Numbered from the stretch's first letter, positions 1 to 8,624 are shown. The stretch: DNA of 64,000 bases from GCA-2737665 sp966211705 (GCA_966211705.1 CBIHOC010000001.1:124001-188000), one strand, 5' to 3'. Translations and numbers: made by a program. The notes: generated by a model not told the origin, from the letters alone.

Positions 1-98
1 AGATCCGCAGTGCGGCTGCAGCGCGTTACAGCATGGAAGCCGTAGGCGCGCAGCTCGACCGGCTTTACCGTTCAATCCTCGAGAAACATGGCCGCTGA
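1..98 (+). CDS. Glycosyltransferase, C-terminal fragment (cut by window edge)
   Basis: An open frame enters from the left edge and ends at the TGA at 96-98. The 31 visible residues include ARYSMEAVGAQLDRLYRSIL. This resembles the last helix of GT-B glycosyltransferases (families 1/4), where an aromatic-Ser-x-Glu stretch precedes a final LY motif. The stop overlaps the next gene's ATG at 88, which suggests translational coupling within a polysaccharide operon. Too little is visible to identify donor or acceptor. The family call is an inference from a short tail. Confidence 0.5.
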   Translation, partial: IRSAAAARYSMEAVGAQLDRLYRSILEKHGR

Positions 99-1746
99 GA
101 AGATCCGCATCGCCATACTCTGCCGCGGCTGCACGTTCGACGCGTGGGAAGCGGAATCCATTCGCCAGGTGCTGTCGCTGCCGTTCGCGGAAGTGGTGCT
201 GCTGGTGCAGGAACCTTCATCAACAGAACAGCCGAAAGGCTTTTCACACAAGCTCGCGAACTACCCGTACCGCCATTTGCTCTGGAGGGTGTACAAACGT
301 TTCCGCCTCCGCATTCCCGCTTACCGCGCTGAAAATCTCGAAAACGAGCTGAAGAACGTTCCACGGATCACGTGCGCGCCGGAGCTGAAAGGGAAATATT
401 CCCAGCATTTTTCCGGCGAAGACCTTTCGGCGATCCGCTCGCACCGCCCCGACGTGATCCTGCGTTTTGCGTACAACATCCTGCGCGGCGAAATTCTCAC
501 CGCGGCGAAATACGGCGTCTGGTCGTTTCACCATGCCGATCCCGGGCACATCCGCGGCGGCCCTGCTGCATTCTGGGAAATTCACAAAAAACATCCCGTC
601 ACCGGCGCGATCCTGCAACGCCTCACGGAAAAGCTCGACGCGGGCATCGTATTGCGCAGCGGTTTTTTCCAGACCATTCCGCATTCGTATAAAGCGAATC
701 TCCAGCAACTGTTGTGGGGCACGACAAGCTGGATGAAGCAGGCGCTGATCGACGTTTACCACGGGCATTCTCCCGCCGAAAGCGGGTTGCCGCTCGTTTC
801 TTCCGCGAAGGTTTTTACTTTCCCCACGAATTCCCAGATGCTTCGTGCGAAATGGATCGCGTGGAAAGCGAAGCTGAAATTCCACCACCGTGAATTGTTC
901 CGGCCCGAGCAATGGAACATCGGCATCATCCGCCAGTCGCCGGACAAGTTGTTCTCGGAAGGTATGGGAAGCCTCGACTGGCTGCCGGACCCGCCTGCGG
1001 GCGAATATTACGCCGATCCGTTCGGGTGGAAGGAAAACGGGGAGCTGAAGATCGTTTTCGAGCATTATTTCTATGCGAAGCCGAAGGGCGTGATCGCAAT
1101 TGCGGATGTGAAAGGGAACGTACAAACGCTGCTGGCGAAAAACGATCATCTCTCCTACCCGTTCGTGCTGGAGACAAACAACAAACGTTTCCTCGTGCCG
1201 GAATGCAATGAATCCGGGAAAGTTTTCACATTCAACGTCGACAGCACGGAAGAAAAAAAATTGCTGGGCGAAATTGCGGCCATCGATCCTACTTTGCTTT
1301 TCTTCAACGGGCGCTGGTGGCTGTTCTGCACGCTCGAGGGCGATTACAACAATACGGAGCTGCACATTTACCACGCGCAGAATTTCGAAGGCCCGTGGCA
1401 GCCGCACGCCAACAACCCGGTGAAATGCGACATCCGCTCGTCGCGGCCTGCAGGCACGCCATTCCTGCTCAACGGGAAGCTCTGCCGCCCGGCCCAGGAT
1501 TGCAGCAGTACCTACGGCGCCGCGGTCGTCATCAACGAGATCGTGACGCTGTCGGAAACGGATTTTTTCGAGCGGCCGGTGAAACGGCTGGGGCCCCACC
1601 CGCAATGGAAGTTCGGCAAAGGGCTGCACACCTTTTCCGTCGTGGACGGCGACACGGTGCTGATCGACGCGAAACGTTACGTCTTTAATTTTGATAATTT
1701 CAGCCACGTAATGCGCCGGAAGCTGCGCCGCCTGTTCCGTAAATGA
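88..1746 (+). CDS. Formyltransferase-like domain fused to a GH43/GT-like beta-propeller
   Basis: 552 aa, cytoplasmic (no signal peptide). Residues about 5-240 resemble the methionyl-tRNA/sugar formyltransferase fold: RFAYNILRGEIL, then GVWSFHHADPGHIRGGPAAF, then EKLDAGIVLRSGF, matching the usual NxH...D loop region. The Asn of the Asn-His-Asp triad appears to be Ser here (SFHH), while His and Asp remain. Residues about 310-525 form a second domain with repeated blades (EYYADPF, IDPTLLFFNGRWWLF) like the five-bladed propeller of family 43-type or inositolphosphorylceramide glucosaminyltransferase-like proteins. It overlaps both neighbours (11 bp and 4 bp), so it belongs to the polysaccharide operon. 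Inferred role: a sugar acyl/formyl or glycosyl transfer step. The exact reaction is unknown. Confidence 0.6.
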   Translation: MAAEKIRIAILCRGCTFDAWEAESIRQVLSLPFAEVVLLVQEPSSTEQPKGFSHKLANYPYRHLLWRVYKRFRLRIPAYRAENLENELKNVPRITCAPELKGKYSQHFSGEDLSAIRSHRPDVILRFAYNILRGEILTAAKYGVWSFHHADPGHIRGGPAAFWEIHKKHPVTGAILQRLTEKLDAGIVLRSGFFQTIPHSYKANLQQLLWGTTSWMKQALIDVYHGHSPAESGLPLVSSAKVFTFPTNSQMLRAKWIAWKAKLKFHHRELFRPEQWNIGIIRQSPDKLFSEGMGSLDWLPDPPAGEYYADPFGWKENGELKIVFEHYFYAKPKGVIAIADVKGNVQTLLAKNDHLSYPFVLETNNKRFLVPECNESGKVFTFNVDSTEEKKLLGEIAAIDPTLLFFNGRWWLFCTLEGDYNNTELHIYHAQNFEGPWQPHANNPVKCDIRSSRPAGTPFLLNGKLCRPAQDCSSTYGAAVVINEIVTLSETDFFERPVKRLGPHPQWKFGKGLHTFSVVDGDTVLIDAKRYVFNFDNFSHVMRRKLRRLFRK

Positions 1747-3020
1747 TCCGTAACGTCGTCACCAACTTTTCCGCACGTCTTTCCGTCGCAGCCCTGAACT
1801 TTTTCATGCTGCTGATGACGACGCACGTGCTCGGCGCGAGCGTGCGCGGCGAGATCAGCATCATCCAGCTCGGCGTGACGATCATTCACCTCGTAAGCGA
1901 TCTTGCGGGCGGGCCCAGCCTTACGTACCTCACGCCGCGCACGCCCCTGCGCAGGCTGCTGCTGGCGGGCAGCGCGTGGGCAAGCTTCACGTCCATCGGT
2001 CTCGGCGTGGCCATGCTGTTCCTCGACCTGCTTCCCGGCGCGTACGGCAAAGAAGTGATCGTGATGGGCCTGCTCATCTCCCTGCATTCGCTCAACCAGA
2101 ACATCCTGCTCGGGCAGCAGCGCATCAAAGCGTTCAACATACTTTTCCTCGTGCAGGGCACAAGCATGTTCCTTGTAATGGCCATCTGCATTTTCGCGGG
2201 GCTGCGGAATGCGTACCCGTACATCTACGCAGGTATCGCGGCGTACGGGGTCTGCTACATCGCCGGCCTGTTCATCGTGCACCACAACGCGCCTGCGCCG
2301 TCTATCCGTGAAGACCGTCCCATCCTGTTCCTGCTTTTCCGCAACGGGATCTTCGCGCAGACGGCGAGCATTTTTATGCAGGTCAGCATCCGGCAGAGCT
2401 ATTACCTGCTTGAAAAATCGCCCGAGTACGGAACGAAAGCCGTCGGCATTTATTCCACCGCGGTTTCGCTCGGCGAAGCCATTCTCCTGCTCTCGGCCAG
2501 CGTGGCGGCGGTGCTGATGTCGCGCGTGTCGAACCAGCAGGACCCGGCGACGGCGCGCGCGGAGGTGCTGCGGTGGAGCAAGTTCAGCGTGGGGCTGACG
2601 ATACTCGCCTGCGGATTTTTCCTGCTGCTGCCGGCGGAATTTTTCACGTTCCTCATCGGCAAAGAGTTCGGCCCGATCAAAACCGTTTTCATGACGCTGA
2701 CGCCCGGCATCGTGCTGGTGAGCTTCGGCACCGTATTTTCCCACTATTTCTCGGGCGCCGGGAAGCATTATATGAACTTTATCAGCAGTATCTTTGCGAT
2801 CATCGCGGCTTTTTCCCTCACCGCATTGCTCATCCGGGAGTTCGGGATCGAAGGCGCAGGCTGGTCGGCAACCATCGCATACGGCCTGATCAGCGTCGTG
2901 ATCTTTGTCGCGTTCATGCTGGCGGGCGGCAATAAACGGTCGGACTGGAAACAATTGCTGCCGGATGCGAAAGATGTGCAGGCGCTGCGGGAAATCCCGG
3001 GTAAAATTTTTAAAAAATAA
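1743..3020 (+). CDS. Polysaccharide flippase, Wzx/MATE-like membrane protein
   Basis: 425 aa with about 12 predicted hydrophobic segments, beginning NVVTNFSARLSVAALNFFML, the usual opening of the polysaccharide-transporter (PST/MVF) superfamily. The start ATG overlaps the previous stop as ATGA (1743-1746). Expected role: flipping lipid-linked oligosaccharide units across the inner membrane. The glycosyltransferase and formyltransferase-like genes just upstream support surface-glycan assembly. The C-terminal end is short and basic (REIPGKIFKK), as in family members of 400-500 aa. The substrate cannot be deduced. Confidence 0.8.
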   Translation: MIRNVVTNFSARLSVAALNFFMLLMTTHVLGASVRGEISIIQLGVTIIHLVSDLAGGPSLTYLTPRTPLRRLLLAGSAWASFTSIGLGVAMLFLDLLPGAYGKEVIVMGLLISLHSLNQNILLGQQRIKAFNILFLVQGTSMFLVMAICIFAGLRNAYPYIYAGIAAYGVCYIAGLFIVHHNAPAPSIREDRPILFLLFRNGIFAQTASIFMQVSIRQSYYLLEKSPEYGTKAVGIYSTAVSLGEAILLLSASVAAVLMSRVSNQQDPATARAEVLRWSKFSVGLTILACGFFLLLPAEFFTFLIGKEFGPIKTVFMTLTPGIVLVSFGTVFSHYFSGAGKHYMNFISSIFAIIAAFSLTALLIREFGIEGAGWSATIAYGLISVVIFVAFMLAGGNKRSDWKQLLPDAKDVQALREIPGKIFKK

Positions 3021-3121
3021 AAGTTCCAAATCCCAAAGGTCAAACAGGCAGATTCCAAACCTCTTCTTATCGGGTCGACACTTTTGGGATTTGAACGTTT
3101 GTTATTTGTTTGTTTTTTAAA
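3021..3121. repeat. CAAATCCCAAA/TTTGGGATTTG inverted repeat
   Basis: The gap between the flippase and asnB carries CAAATCCCAAA at 3027-3037 and its reverse complement TTTGGGATTTG at 3083-3093. The same pair occurs at 13426-13480, 14931-15070, 24055-24115 and 62962-63100. It begins directly after the flippase stop and ends just before the asnB start, so asnB probably lies beyond a partial terminator or on its own transcript. Confidence 0.75.
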
Positions 3122-3124
3122 TCT

Positions 3125-5119
3125 ATGTGCGGAATCAGCGGCATTGTGAAATTGGACGGCGCCTCGCCGGAGCTGGTGGATGCTGCGCGACGCATGAACG
3201 CCGTGATCCGCCACCGCGGCCCCGACGGGGAAGGTTTTCTCGTGGCGGGCGACGACTGGAATCCCGTTCCCGCCTACAGTGAAGAAACCCCGGGCGAGAT
3301 CACCGCGTCCCGTTTCCCGCATACGCCTTCCGCCCACATCGCCGCCGCCGCGAAAGACGCACGCCTCATCCTCTCCCACCGCCGCCTCGCCATCCTCGAC
3401 CTCAGCGCAGGCGGTCACCAGCCGCTTTGCACCGCCGACGGACAATTGTGGATCACCTACAACGGTGAAGTGTACAATTACCGCGAGCTGCGCACGGAAC
3501 TGGAACAGCTCGGCCATCAATTTTTCACGCAGACCGACACGGAGATCATCCTCGCCGCGTATCGCCAGTGGGGAACGGAATGCCTGCAGCGCTTCAACGG
3601 CATGTGGGCGTTCGTGATCTGGGACCGCAAGCAGCACAAGCTCTTCTGCTCGCGCGACCGTTTCGGGGTGAAGCCGTTCTATTATTACCACGACAAAAAC
3701 GTTTTCACCTTCGCTTCCGAGCAGAAAGCGCTGCTGAAAAATCCGTTCGTACACACCGCGCTCAACAACGCTGCCGTCGCCGATTATTTTGTGGCGGGCG
3801 AGATCGAATACCAGCCGGAAAGTTTTTTTAAAAATATCATTGAGCTGTTTCCCGGCTGCGCGGCGGAGCTTTCGTTGTCAGACGGGAAATTGCGCACGTG
3901 GACCTGGTACACGCTGCCTGCCGTGGAGGAAAAAGCGACGTTCGAAGAAGCGCAGTACAAACGGTACATCGACGAAACGCGGGAATTGCTGGTGAACGCG
4001 GTGCGCCTGCGTTTGCGGTCGGACGTTCCCGTCGGCTCCTGCCTGAGCGGCGGCATTGACAGCTCTGCCATCGCGGGAATTATCGGCGATCTTGTCGGGA
4101 AGCACGAGCACGTGAACATCGGCGAGAAGCTGAAATTATTCACCGCTGTTTTTAACGAGCCCGACATCGACGAGCGGAAATGGGCGAAAGAAATGGTGGA
4201 ACGCACCGGCGCGGAATGGCATACGGTGCAGCCGGAGCCGGCCGATTTCGTGCGCGACCTCGAAGACCTGATCCGTTGCCAGGATGTTCCCATCTGGAGC
4301 ACGAGCACGTATGCGCAATACCGCGTGATGAAGCTTGCGCATGAAAAAGGCATCAAGGTGGTGCTCGACGGGCAGGGCGGCGACGAGCTGTTCGGCGGTT
4401 ATCATCCCTATTACCTGCCCTTCTGGCGCGAGCTGAAGCATTCCGGGCAACGCGTGCGGAGAAAAGCGGAGATGCGCGCGTTCGGGGAAGATGCGGACGC
4501 TTACCGTCGCCGGGAAATGCTCAAGCAGCGCATTTTTCCGTCGCTTCCCGTTTCGCTGCAGTTACAAGTTCAGCGCCGTTATTTTCCCGATCTCGATTAC
4601 CTCGACCGGGAATTGACGAATGAATTTTTGTCGCACCGCGGAAAAATGGAATTGCCCGAAACGCTGAACCAGGCGCTGGCCGGGGAATTCGTCAATACGC
4701 GGCTGAAAGGTTATTTAAAATGCGAAGACCGCTGCTCGATGCGTTTTTCGGTGGAATCGCGCACGCCGTTCTCCGACGATCACCCGCTCATCGAAGCCGT
4801 TTTCCGCATGCCCGGCACGATGAAGATCCGCAACGGCATCACGAAGTACATTCTCCGCGAAGCTGCCGCGCCGTTCATTCCCGGAAGCATCCGCGCCCGC
4901 CGCGACAAGCTCGGCTACGCCACGCCCAACAACAAATGGATCACGCAGCTGAAAGATGAGTTCCGCCCGTATTTCGAACAGGATCTCGCCGGCATCATCA
5001 ACCGGGAAAAACTACTCCGCGATTACGACACGTTCTTTAACGTGGAAGGAAAACCGGAGAATGGGCGTATTTTCAAGTTCATCGCGTTTGCCGTTTGGAG
5101 GAAAGTTTCGGGTTTGTAG
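3125..5119 (+). CDS. asnB: Asparagine synthase (glutamine-hydrolysing)
   Basis: 664 aa from the ATG at 3125. This start is chosen because it places Cys directly after Met (MCGISGIVKL), the nucleophile of class II glutamine amidotransferases; a start further upstream would bury it. Residues 1 to about 215 are the glutaminase domain (RHRGPDGEG, YNGEVYNYRELR). The synthetase domain has the PP-loop SGGIDSSAIAG and DGQGGDELFGGY. It makes asparagine, or amidates an acidic sugar or peptide, from aspartate, glutamine and ATP. Asn synthetase homologues are common in polysaccharide clusters, where they may amidate uronic acids, so its position after the flippase leaves both roles open. Confidence 0.9.
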   Translation: MCGISGIVKLDGASPELVDAARRMNAVIRHRGPDGEGFLVAGDDWNPVPAYSEETPGEITASRFPHTPSAHIAAAAKDARLILSHRRLAILDLSAGGHQPLCTADGQLWITYNGEVYNYRELRTELEQLGHQFFTQTDTEIILAAYRQWGTECLQRFNGMWAFVIWDRKQHKLFCSRDRFGVKPFYYYHDKNVFTFASEQKALLKNPFVHTALNNAAVADYFVAGEIEYQPESFFKNIIELFPGCAAELSLSDGKLRTWTWYTLPAVEEKATFEEAQYKRYIDETRELLVNAVRLRLRSDVPVGSCLSGGIDSSAIAGIIGDLVGKHEHVNIGEKLKLFTAVFNEPDIDERKWAKEMVERTGAEWHTVQPEPADFVRDLEDLIRCQDVPIWSTSTYAQYRVMKLAHEKGIKVVLDGQGGDELFGGYHPYYLPFWRELKHSGQRVRRKAEMRAFGEDADAYRRREMLKQRIFPSLPVSLQLQVQRRYFPDLDYLDRELTNEFLSHRGKMELPETLNQALAGEFVNTRLKGYLKCEDRCSMRFSVESRTPFSDDHPLIEAVFRMPGTMKIRNGITKYILREAAAPFIPGSIRARRDKLGYATPNNKWITQLKDEFRPYFEQDLAGIINREKLLRDYDTFFNVEGKPENGRIFKFIAFAVWRKVSGL

Positions 5120-5294
5120 TTTGTCGTTAGTTGTTTGTTGAAATTCACGTTTGCCCCGGGCAAGCAGTACGGACATTACCGGCATAACGAACCGCTAACG
5201 AGTAACGACTAACATTTCCCACGATTGTTAATAATGGCTAATGAGAGATCCCCGGGACCATCCGACGGCAAACGACTAACAACAAACAACTAAC
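5117..5294. repeat. GTTAGTTGTTTGTTG inverted element
   Basis: GTTAGTTGTTTGTTG (5126-5140) is exactly reverse-complemented at 5280-5294, about 140 bp away. Related words (GACTAAC, CGTTAG) are iterated inside. It fills the gap between asnB and the thioredoxin-like gene and ends on the latter's promoter box. Confidence 0.7.
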
Positions 5295-5298
5295 TTTA
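5291..5298 (+). promoter_or_regulatory. Probable -7 box TAACTTTA
   Basis: One mismatch from the Bacteroidota TAnnTTTG consensus. It lies four bases before the ATG at 5303, so transcription would begin at or next to the start codon. Confidence 0.4.
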
Positions 5299-5302
5299 CA
5301 TC

Positions 5303-5752
5303 ATGAAAATCTTCTTCCTTTCTGCCGCCCTGGCTGCTCTTGTGCTGGCCGGCTGCAACGAAAACCGGGAGCCGAACGAAGGCAAAGTCGATGAAACTGC
5401 TCCTGCGGTAAACGACAAGCCTGAAGCCACTCCTTCCAGCGCGATGATCTCGACCGCTTCGTACAGTGCAATGGTGAAAGCCGATCCGCTCGTGCTGGTT
5501 GATTTCGCGGCCGAATGGTGCGGGCCGTGCAAGATCCTCGCCCCGCGCATCGAAGCGCTCGAAAAGGAAATGCCGGGCAAATTCACCGTGGTGAAAGTTG
5601 ACGTAGACCGCGACCGCGCGCTGGCCGATTCGATGAACATCCAGGCCATGCCGACGCTGGTGCTTTACAAGAACGGCGAAATGGTGTGGAGAAGCACCGG
5701 ATTGATGTCGAAAGATGATCTGGGTGCTGTGATCAAGAGTAAGTCTGAATAA
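5303..5752 (+). CDS. Thioredoxin-domain lipoprotein
   Basis: 149 aa. A lipoprotein signal peptide ends in LAGC with Cys18 as the lipidated residue. A 30-residue acidic, proline-rich linker follows, then a thioredoxin fold with the active-site motif WCGPC at residues 72-76 and the cis-proline motif AMPTL around residue 117. It should be anchored to a membrane on the periplasmic side and act as a disulfide reductase or oxidoreductase. The WCGPC motif is that of classical thioredoxin rather than TlpA/ResA-type haem-maturation proteins. No partner gene is adjacent. The fold is clear; its substrate is not. Confidence 0.85.
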   Translation: MKIFFLSAALAALVLAGCNENREPNEGKVDETAPAVNDKPEATPSSAMISTASYSAMVKADPLVLVDFAAEWCGPCKILAPRIEALEKEMPGKFTVVKVDVDRDRALADSMNIQAMPTLVLYKNGEMVWRSTGLMSKDDLGAVIKSKSE

Positions 5753-5754
5753 TC

Positions 5755-5928
5755 ACAAATTCAAAGATTCAATCGTTTGTCCCGAGGACTCGGGACTTCA
5801 CTATTCAACAATTCAACGATTGGGAATTTTGTAAAACAAAGATTCCAGGCTCATAACAAACCCGGAATCTTTGAATCTTTGAATAGTCCCGCTGGGCGGG
5901 ACGAAGCGGAAGCGTTTGAATCTTTGAA
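5755..5928. repeat. GAATCTTTGAAT/GAATTGTTGAAT-type element with two palindromic cores
   Basis: Fills the gap between two convergent genes. The words ATTCAAAGATTC, ATTCAACAATTCAA and GAATCTTTGAAT are iterated in both orientations. Two palindromic cores interrupt them: TCCCGAGGACTCGGGA (5780-5795) and TCCCGCTGGGCGGGA (5887-5901). The second is flanked by GAATAG and CG, the same flanks seen at 53861-53884. Likely acts as a bidirectional terminator. Confidence 0.75.
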
Positions 5929-6384
5929 TTATTTCCTCTTCTTATCCTTCTGCCCGCCCACGAAATCGTAGTGCTTCTTCACTTTTTCCTTCTTCGAAAT
6001 TTCGAGTGAGCCTTCGATGCCGTAGCCGTCGATGGTGCCGGTGAGCTTGATGTTCTCTTCGAGCTTGTTGGTCATGTTGCCTTCGAACTCGACGTAGAGC
6101 AGCTCTTCAGTGCCGTCGTCGTTGGAGAATACGGAATCCACCATCAGCTCGATGGGAATGGCATCGGCGCCGGCGTTCTTGCCGAAGAACTTGCTGCGGA
6201 ACTTGCTGCTTTTGAACGAGGCTTCGTCATTTTCCGGGGAGCCCGACTTTCCGCCTTTTTTCGCTTCGGTGATGGTGATCTTATAAACTTTCCCCTCTAC
6301 GCTGGATGTGTCGCCTTTGAGAACGAAAGAGGCCGCCAGTAGGAAAATAGTTCCGCCGAGCAGCAGGGTTTTGGTACGGGTCAT
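5929..6384 (-). CDS. Secreted hypothetical protein
   Basis: 151 aa. The N-terminus (TRTKTLLLGGTIFLLAASFV) is a signal peptide or single membrane anchor. The rest is soluble, with Lys/Glu-rich patches, probable beta strands (SSVEGKVYKITIT, LLYVEFEGNM, IKLTGTIDGYGIEGSLEIS) and a basic tail ending KKRK. It is probably exported to the periplasm. I do not recognise a family. It converges on the thioredoxin-like lipoprotein and is divergent from rarA. Confidence 0.65.
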   Translation of the reverse strand: MTRTKTLLLGGTIFLLAASFVLKGDTSSVEGKVYKITITEAKKGGKSGSPENDEASFKSSKFRSKFFGKNAGADAIPIELMVDSVFSNDDGTEELLYVEFEGNMTNKLEENIKLTGTIDGYGIEGSLEISKKEKVKKHYDFVGGQKDKKRK

Positions 6385-6446
6385 CGTGTTGGTTTGGATT
6401 GGGACATAAAGTTAACGATTCGTACTGAAAATTTTATGCCAAAAAA

Positions 6447-6578
6447 GGTATTAGGTGTTAGGACTTAGGACTTAGGCTACCTGGGTATCTTGCCTTCACT
6501 TCTTTACCTAAGACCTAACACCTAAGTCCTAAGTCCTAAGTCCTAAGTCCTAACACCTAAGTCCTAAGTCCTAATACC
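6447..6578. repeat. CTAAGTC-word inverted array
   Basis: The left arm is built of GTTAGGACTTAGGACTTAGG (about 6457-6476). The right part repeats its reverse complement, CCTAAGTC, many times with a seven-base period (about 6500-6578). Unlike a CRISPR there are no unique spacers and the unit is far too short. It lies between divergent genes, just upstream of the rarA promoter box. Confidence 0.75.
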
Positions 6579-6597
6579 TAAAACCTCCTTTCCGCCG

Positions 6598-6605
6598 TAT
6601 CTTTG
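6598..6605 (+). promoter_or_regulatory. -7 box TATCTTTG for rarA
   Basis: Perfect match to TAnnTTTG, 71 bases upstream of the rarA ATG. The leader between contains GAATTGTTGAAT words (about 6643-6670). Confidence 0.5.
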
Positions 6606-6676
6606 CAGGAACTTAATAACCAGAATTTTGAGCATAATTTTTGAATTGTTGAATTGTTGAATCTTTGAATAGTACG

Positions 6677-7954
6677 ATGACCAGTATTCCATTAGCCGAA
6701 CGCCTCCGCCCTTCTTCCCTCGACGATTACATCGGCCAGCGCCACCTTGTGGGCGAAGGCGCCGTGCTGCGCAAAGCCATCGAGAGCGGCAACCTGCACT
6801 CCATGATCTTCTGGGGGCCGCCGGGCGTAGGGAAAACTACGTTGGCCAACATCATCGCCGCCCAGCTGAAACGCCCGTTCTACGCCCTCAGCGCGATCAA
6901 CTCCGGCGTGAAAGACATTCGCGACGTGATCGAAAAAGCGAAAAGCCAGGCGTTCTTCGGCACGAACATGCCCGTGCTGTTCATCGACGAGATCCATCGC
7001 TTCAGCAAGTCGCAGCAGGATTCGCTGCTCGGTGCAGTGGAAAAAGGCACGGTGACGCTCATCGGCGCGACGACGGAAAATCCGTCGTTCGAAGTCATCT
7101 CGGCGCTGCTTTCCCGCTGCCAGGTCTATATCCTCAAGCCGCTGGAAAAAGACGACCTGCTTCACCTGCTCGACATCGCGATGAAGAAGGATGAAGAGCT
7201 GAAGAAGAAAAAGATCACGATCGCGGAAAATGAAGCGCTGCTGCGGCTTTCAGGCGGTGATGCGCGGAAACTGCTGAACGTGTTCGAGCTGGTGGTCACG
7301 GCCTCCGCTTCCGATGAAATAACGATCACCAACGACCTTGTGCTGGAGCACGTGCAGCAGAACCTCGCGCTGTACGACAAGGCCGGGGAACAGCATTACG
7401 ACATCATTTCCGCCTTCATCAAGTCCATCCGCGGCAGCGATCCCAACGCGGCGGTGTACTGGCTGGCCCGCATGCTGGCCGGGGGCGAAGACCCGCTGTT
7501 CATCGCGCGCAGGCTGCTCATCCTGGCTTCGGAAGATATCGGCAACGCAAACCCGAACGCGCTGCTGCTCGCCAACAATTGCTTCCAGGCCGTGAACGTG
7601 ATCGGCATGCCCGAATCGCGCATCATCCTTTCCCAGTGCGTGACGTACCTCGCCTCTTCCCCGAAAAGCAACGCATCCTACATGGCCATCAGCGAAGCCG
7701 ACGAGATGGTGGCGAAAACAGGCGATCTTTCCGTTCCGCTCCACCTGCGCAATAGTCCCACGAAGCTGATGAAAGATATCGGCTACGGAAAAGATTACAA
7801 ATACAGCCACGAAGGCGAAGGCAATTTCCTGGACCAGGAATTTTTCCCGGAAACGCTCAGCGGCACCCGCCTCTACGCCCCCGGCAACAATCCCCGCGAA
7901 AACGAGCTGCGCGCCTACCTGAAAAAGTGCTGGAACGAGAAGTACGGCTACTAG
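6677..7954 (+). CDS. rarA: Replication-associated recombination protein RarA (MgsA), AAA+ ATPase
   Basis: 425 aa from ATG 6677. A TTG at 6665 is in frame but falls inside the upstream repeat, so the ATG is preferred. Conserved features run in order: PLAERLRPSSLDDYIGQRHL, Walker A GPPGVGKTT (about residues 47-55), Walker B VLFIDEIHRF, sensor 1 IGATTENPSF, arginine finger region LLSRCQVY, and the MgsA-type C-terminal tetramerisation domain (SAFIKSIRGSDPNAAVYWLARM). RarA acts at stalled replication forks with single-strand binding protein. The length is standard. Confidence 0.93.
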   Translation: MTSIPLAERLRPSSLDDYIGQRHLVGEGAVLRKAIESGNLHSMIFWGPPGVGKTTLANIIAAQLKRPFYALSAINSGVKDIRDVIEKAKSQAFFGTNMPVLFIDEIHRFSKSQQDSLLGAVEKGTVTLIGATTENPSFEVISALLSRCQVYILKPLEKDDLLHLLDIAMKKDEELKKKKITIAENEALLRLSGGDARKLLNVFELVVTASASDEITITNDLVLEHVQQNLALYDKAGEQHYDIISAFIKSIRGSDPNAAVYWLARMLAGGEDPLFIARRLLILASEDIGNANPNALLLANNCFQAVNVIGMPESRIILSQCVTYLASSPKSNASYMAISEADEMVAKTGDLSVPLHLRNSPTKLMKDIGYGKDYKYSHEGEGNFLDQEFFPETLSGTRLYAPGNNPRENELRAYLKKCWNEKYGY

Positions 7955-8059
7955 CCACAGATTTCACAGATTACACAGATATGGATTAACACGGATTCAT
8001 TGCAAATACACGTTGTATCTGTGACAATTAATCTGTGAAATCTGTGTAATCTGTGGCTA
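7952..8059. repeat. CACAGATT-word inverted element spanning both stop codons
   Basis: Convergent genes end in TAG at 7952-7954 (+) and at 8057-8059 (-). The element's arms (from GCCACAGATTTCACAGATT at 7954, and ending ATCTGTGTAATCTGTGGC at 8057) contain nine-base CACAGATTT-like units and extend the symmetry into both stops. Probably a bidirectional terminator. Confidence 0.75.
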
Positions 8060-8506
8060 CTCTTCCTCGTGCGGCATGTAAGGAAGCGGCTCGAAGACGA
8101 ACATGTAGACGAGGCCGATCAATACCCCGCCGATGGCCTGTTCGATTCCCTGCCACGTGATGTCGAGCACCAGGTATTTCAGGTCGAGGCCTTTGTTGAA
8201 GCCGATGTTGATGGTGGTGGAAACGATGTAGACCAGCATCCCGCAGGCGAAACCGATCAGCGGGCCGCGAACGAGCGGGTGCTTGGAGAATTTGTCGAAG
8301 TACTCGATGAGGAAAGCGCGGCTGACGAGGAAGCCGATGAACAGGTAGGCAATGGATGCGGCGGTGAGATAGATCCAGAGGTCGTACTGGATCAGCTGAT
8401 AATCATTGAGGATGATCCCGTGAAAAACATAGGACAGCCCGAACATCCCAAGGGAAGAGATGATCCACCCGATCAGAAAACGTTTGCCGTAGGTGCGCAT
8501 GTGCAT
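8057..8506 (-). CDS. Four-helix integral membrane protein, unknown function
   Basis: 149 aa with four clear hydrophobic segments (near residues 12-30, 45-65, 80-100 and 122-142), so an inner-membrane protein. The N-terminus MHMRTYGKRF is basic (cytoplasmic) and the C-terminus is acidic (PHEEE). Either of two near-adjacent ATGs (8506 or 8500) could be used. A TAnnTTTG box lies ten bases upstream. No motif identifies a function and the neighbours do not suggest one. Confidence 0.7.
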   Translation of the reverse strand: MHMRTYGKRFLIGWIISSLGMFGLSYVFHGIILNDYQLIQYDLWIYLTAASIAYLFIGFLVSRAFLIEYFDKFSKHPLVRGPLIGFACGMLVYIVSTTINIGFNKGLDLKYLVLDITWQGIEQAIGGVLIGLVYMFVFEPLPYMPHEEE

Positions 8507-8516
8507 AGAACCGGGT

Positions 8517-8524
8517 CAAAGGTA
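8517..8524 (-). promoter_or_regulatory. -7 box TACCTTTG
   Basis: Minus-strand TACCTTTG, a perfect TAnnTTTG match ten bases before the ATG of the four-helix membrane protein. Confidence 0.5.
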
Positions 8525-8624
8525 CGAAAAATCGTGCCGGAGGGTTACAAAACCACTGAATAAGCCGTAAGTAAGGGAATGAAACCGCCTTTTGCAACTT
8601 TGGGCATATGATGCGCTACAAATA

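Noticed and set aside
244..1707. Long open frame on the minus strand
   Set aside because: It lies wholly opposite the formyltransferase-like gene, has Arg/His-rich composition without any family motif, and is a by-product of high GC codon usage.
1677..3029. 450-residue open frame on the minus strand
   Set aside because: Antisense to the flippase. The charged, His/Arg-rich sequence is what reverse-complemented membrane-helix codons give.
6447..6590. CRISPR-like array
   Set aside because: The unit is only seven to ten bases, spacers are absent and copies occur in both orientations, so it is a simple iterated palindrome.
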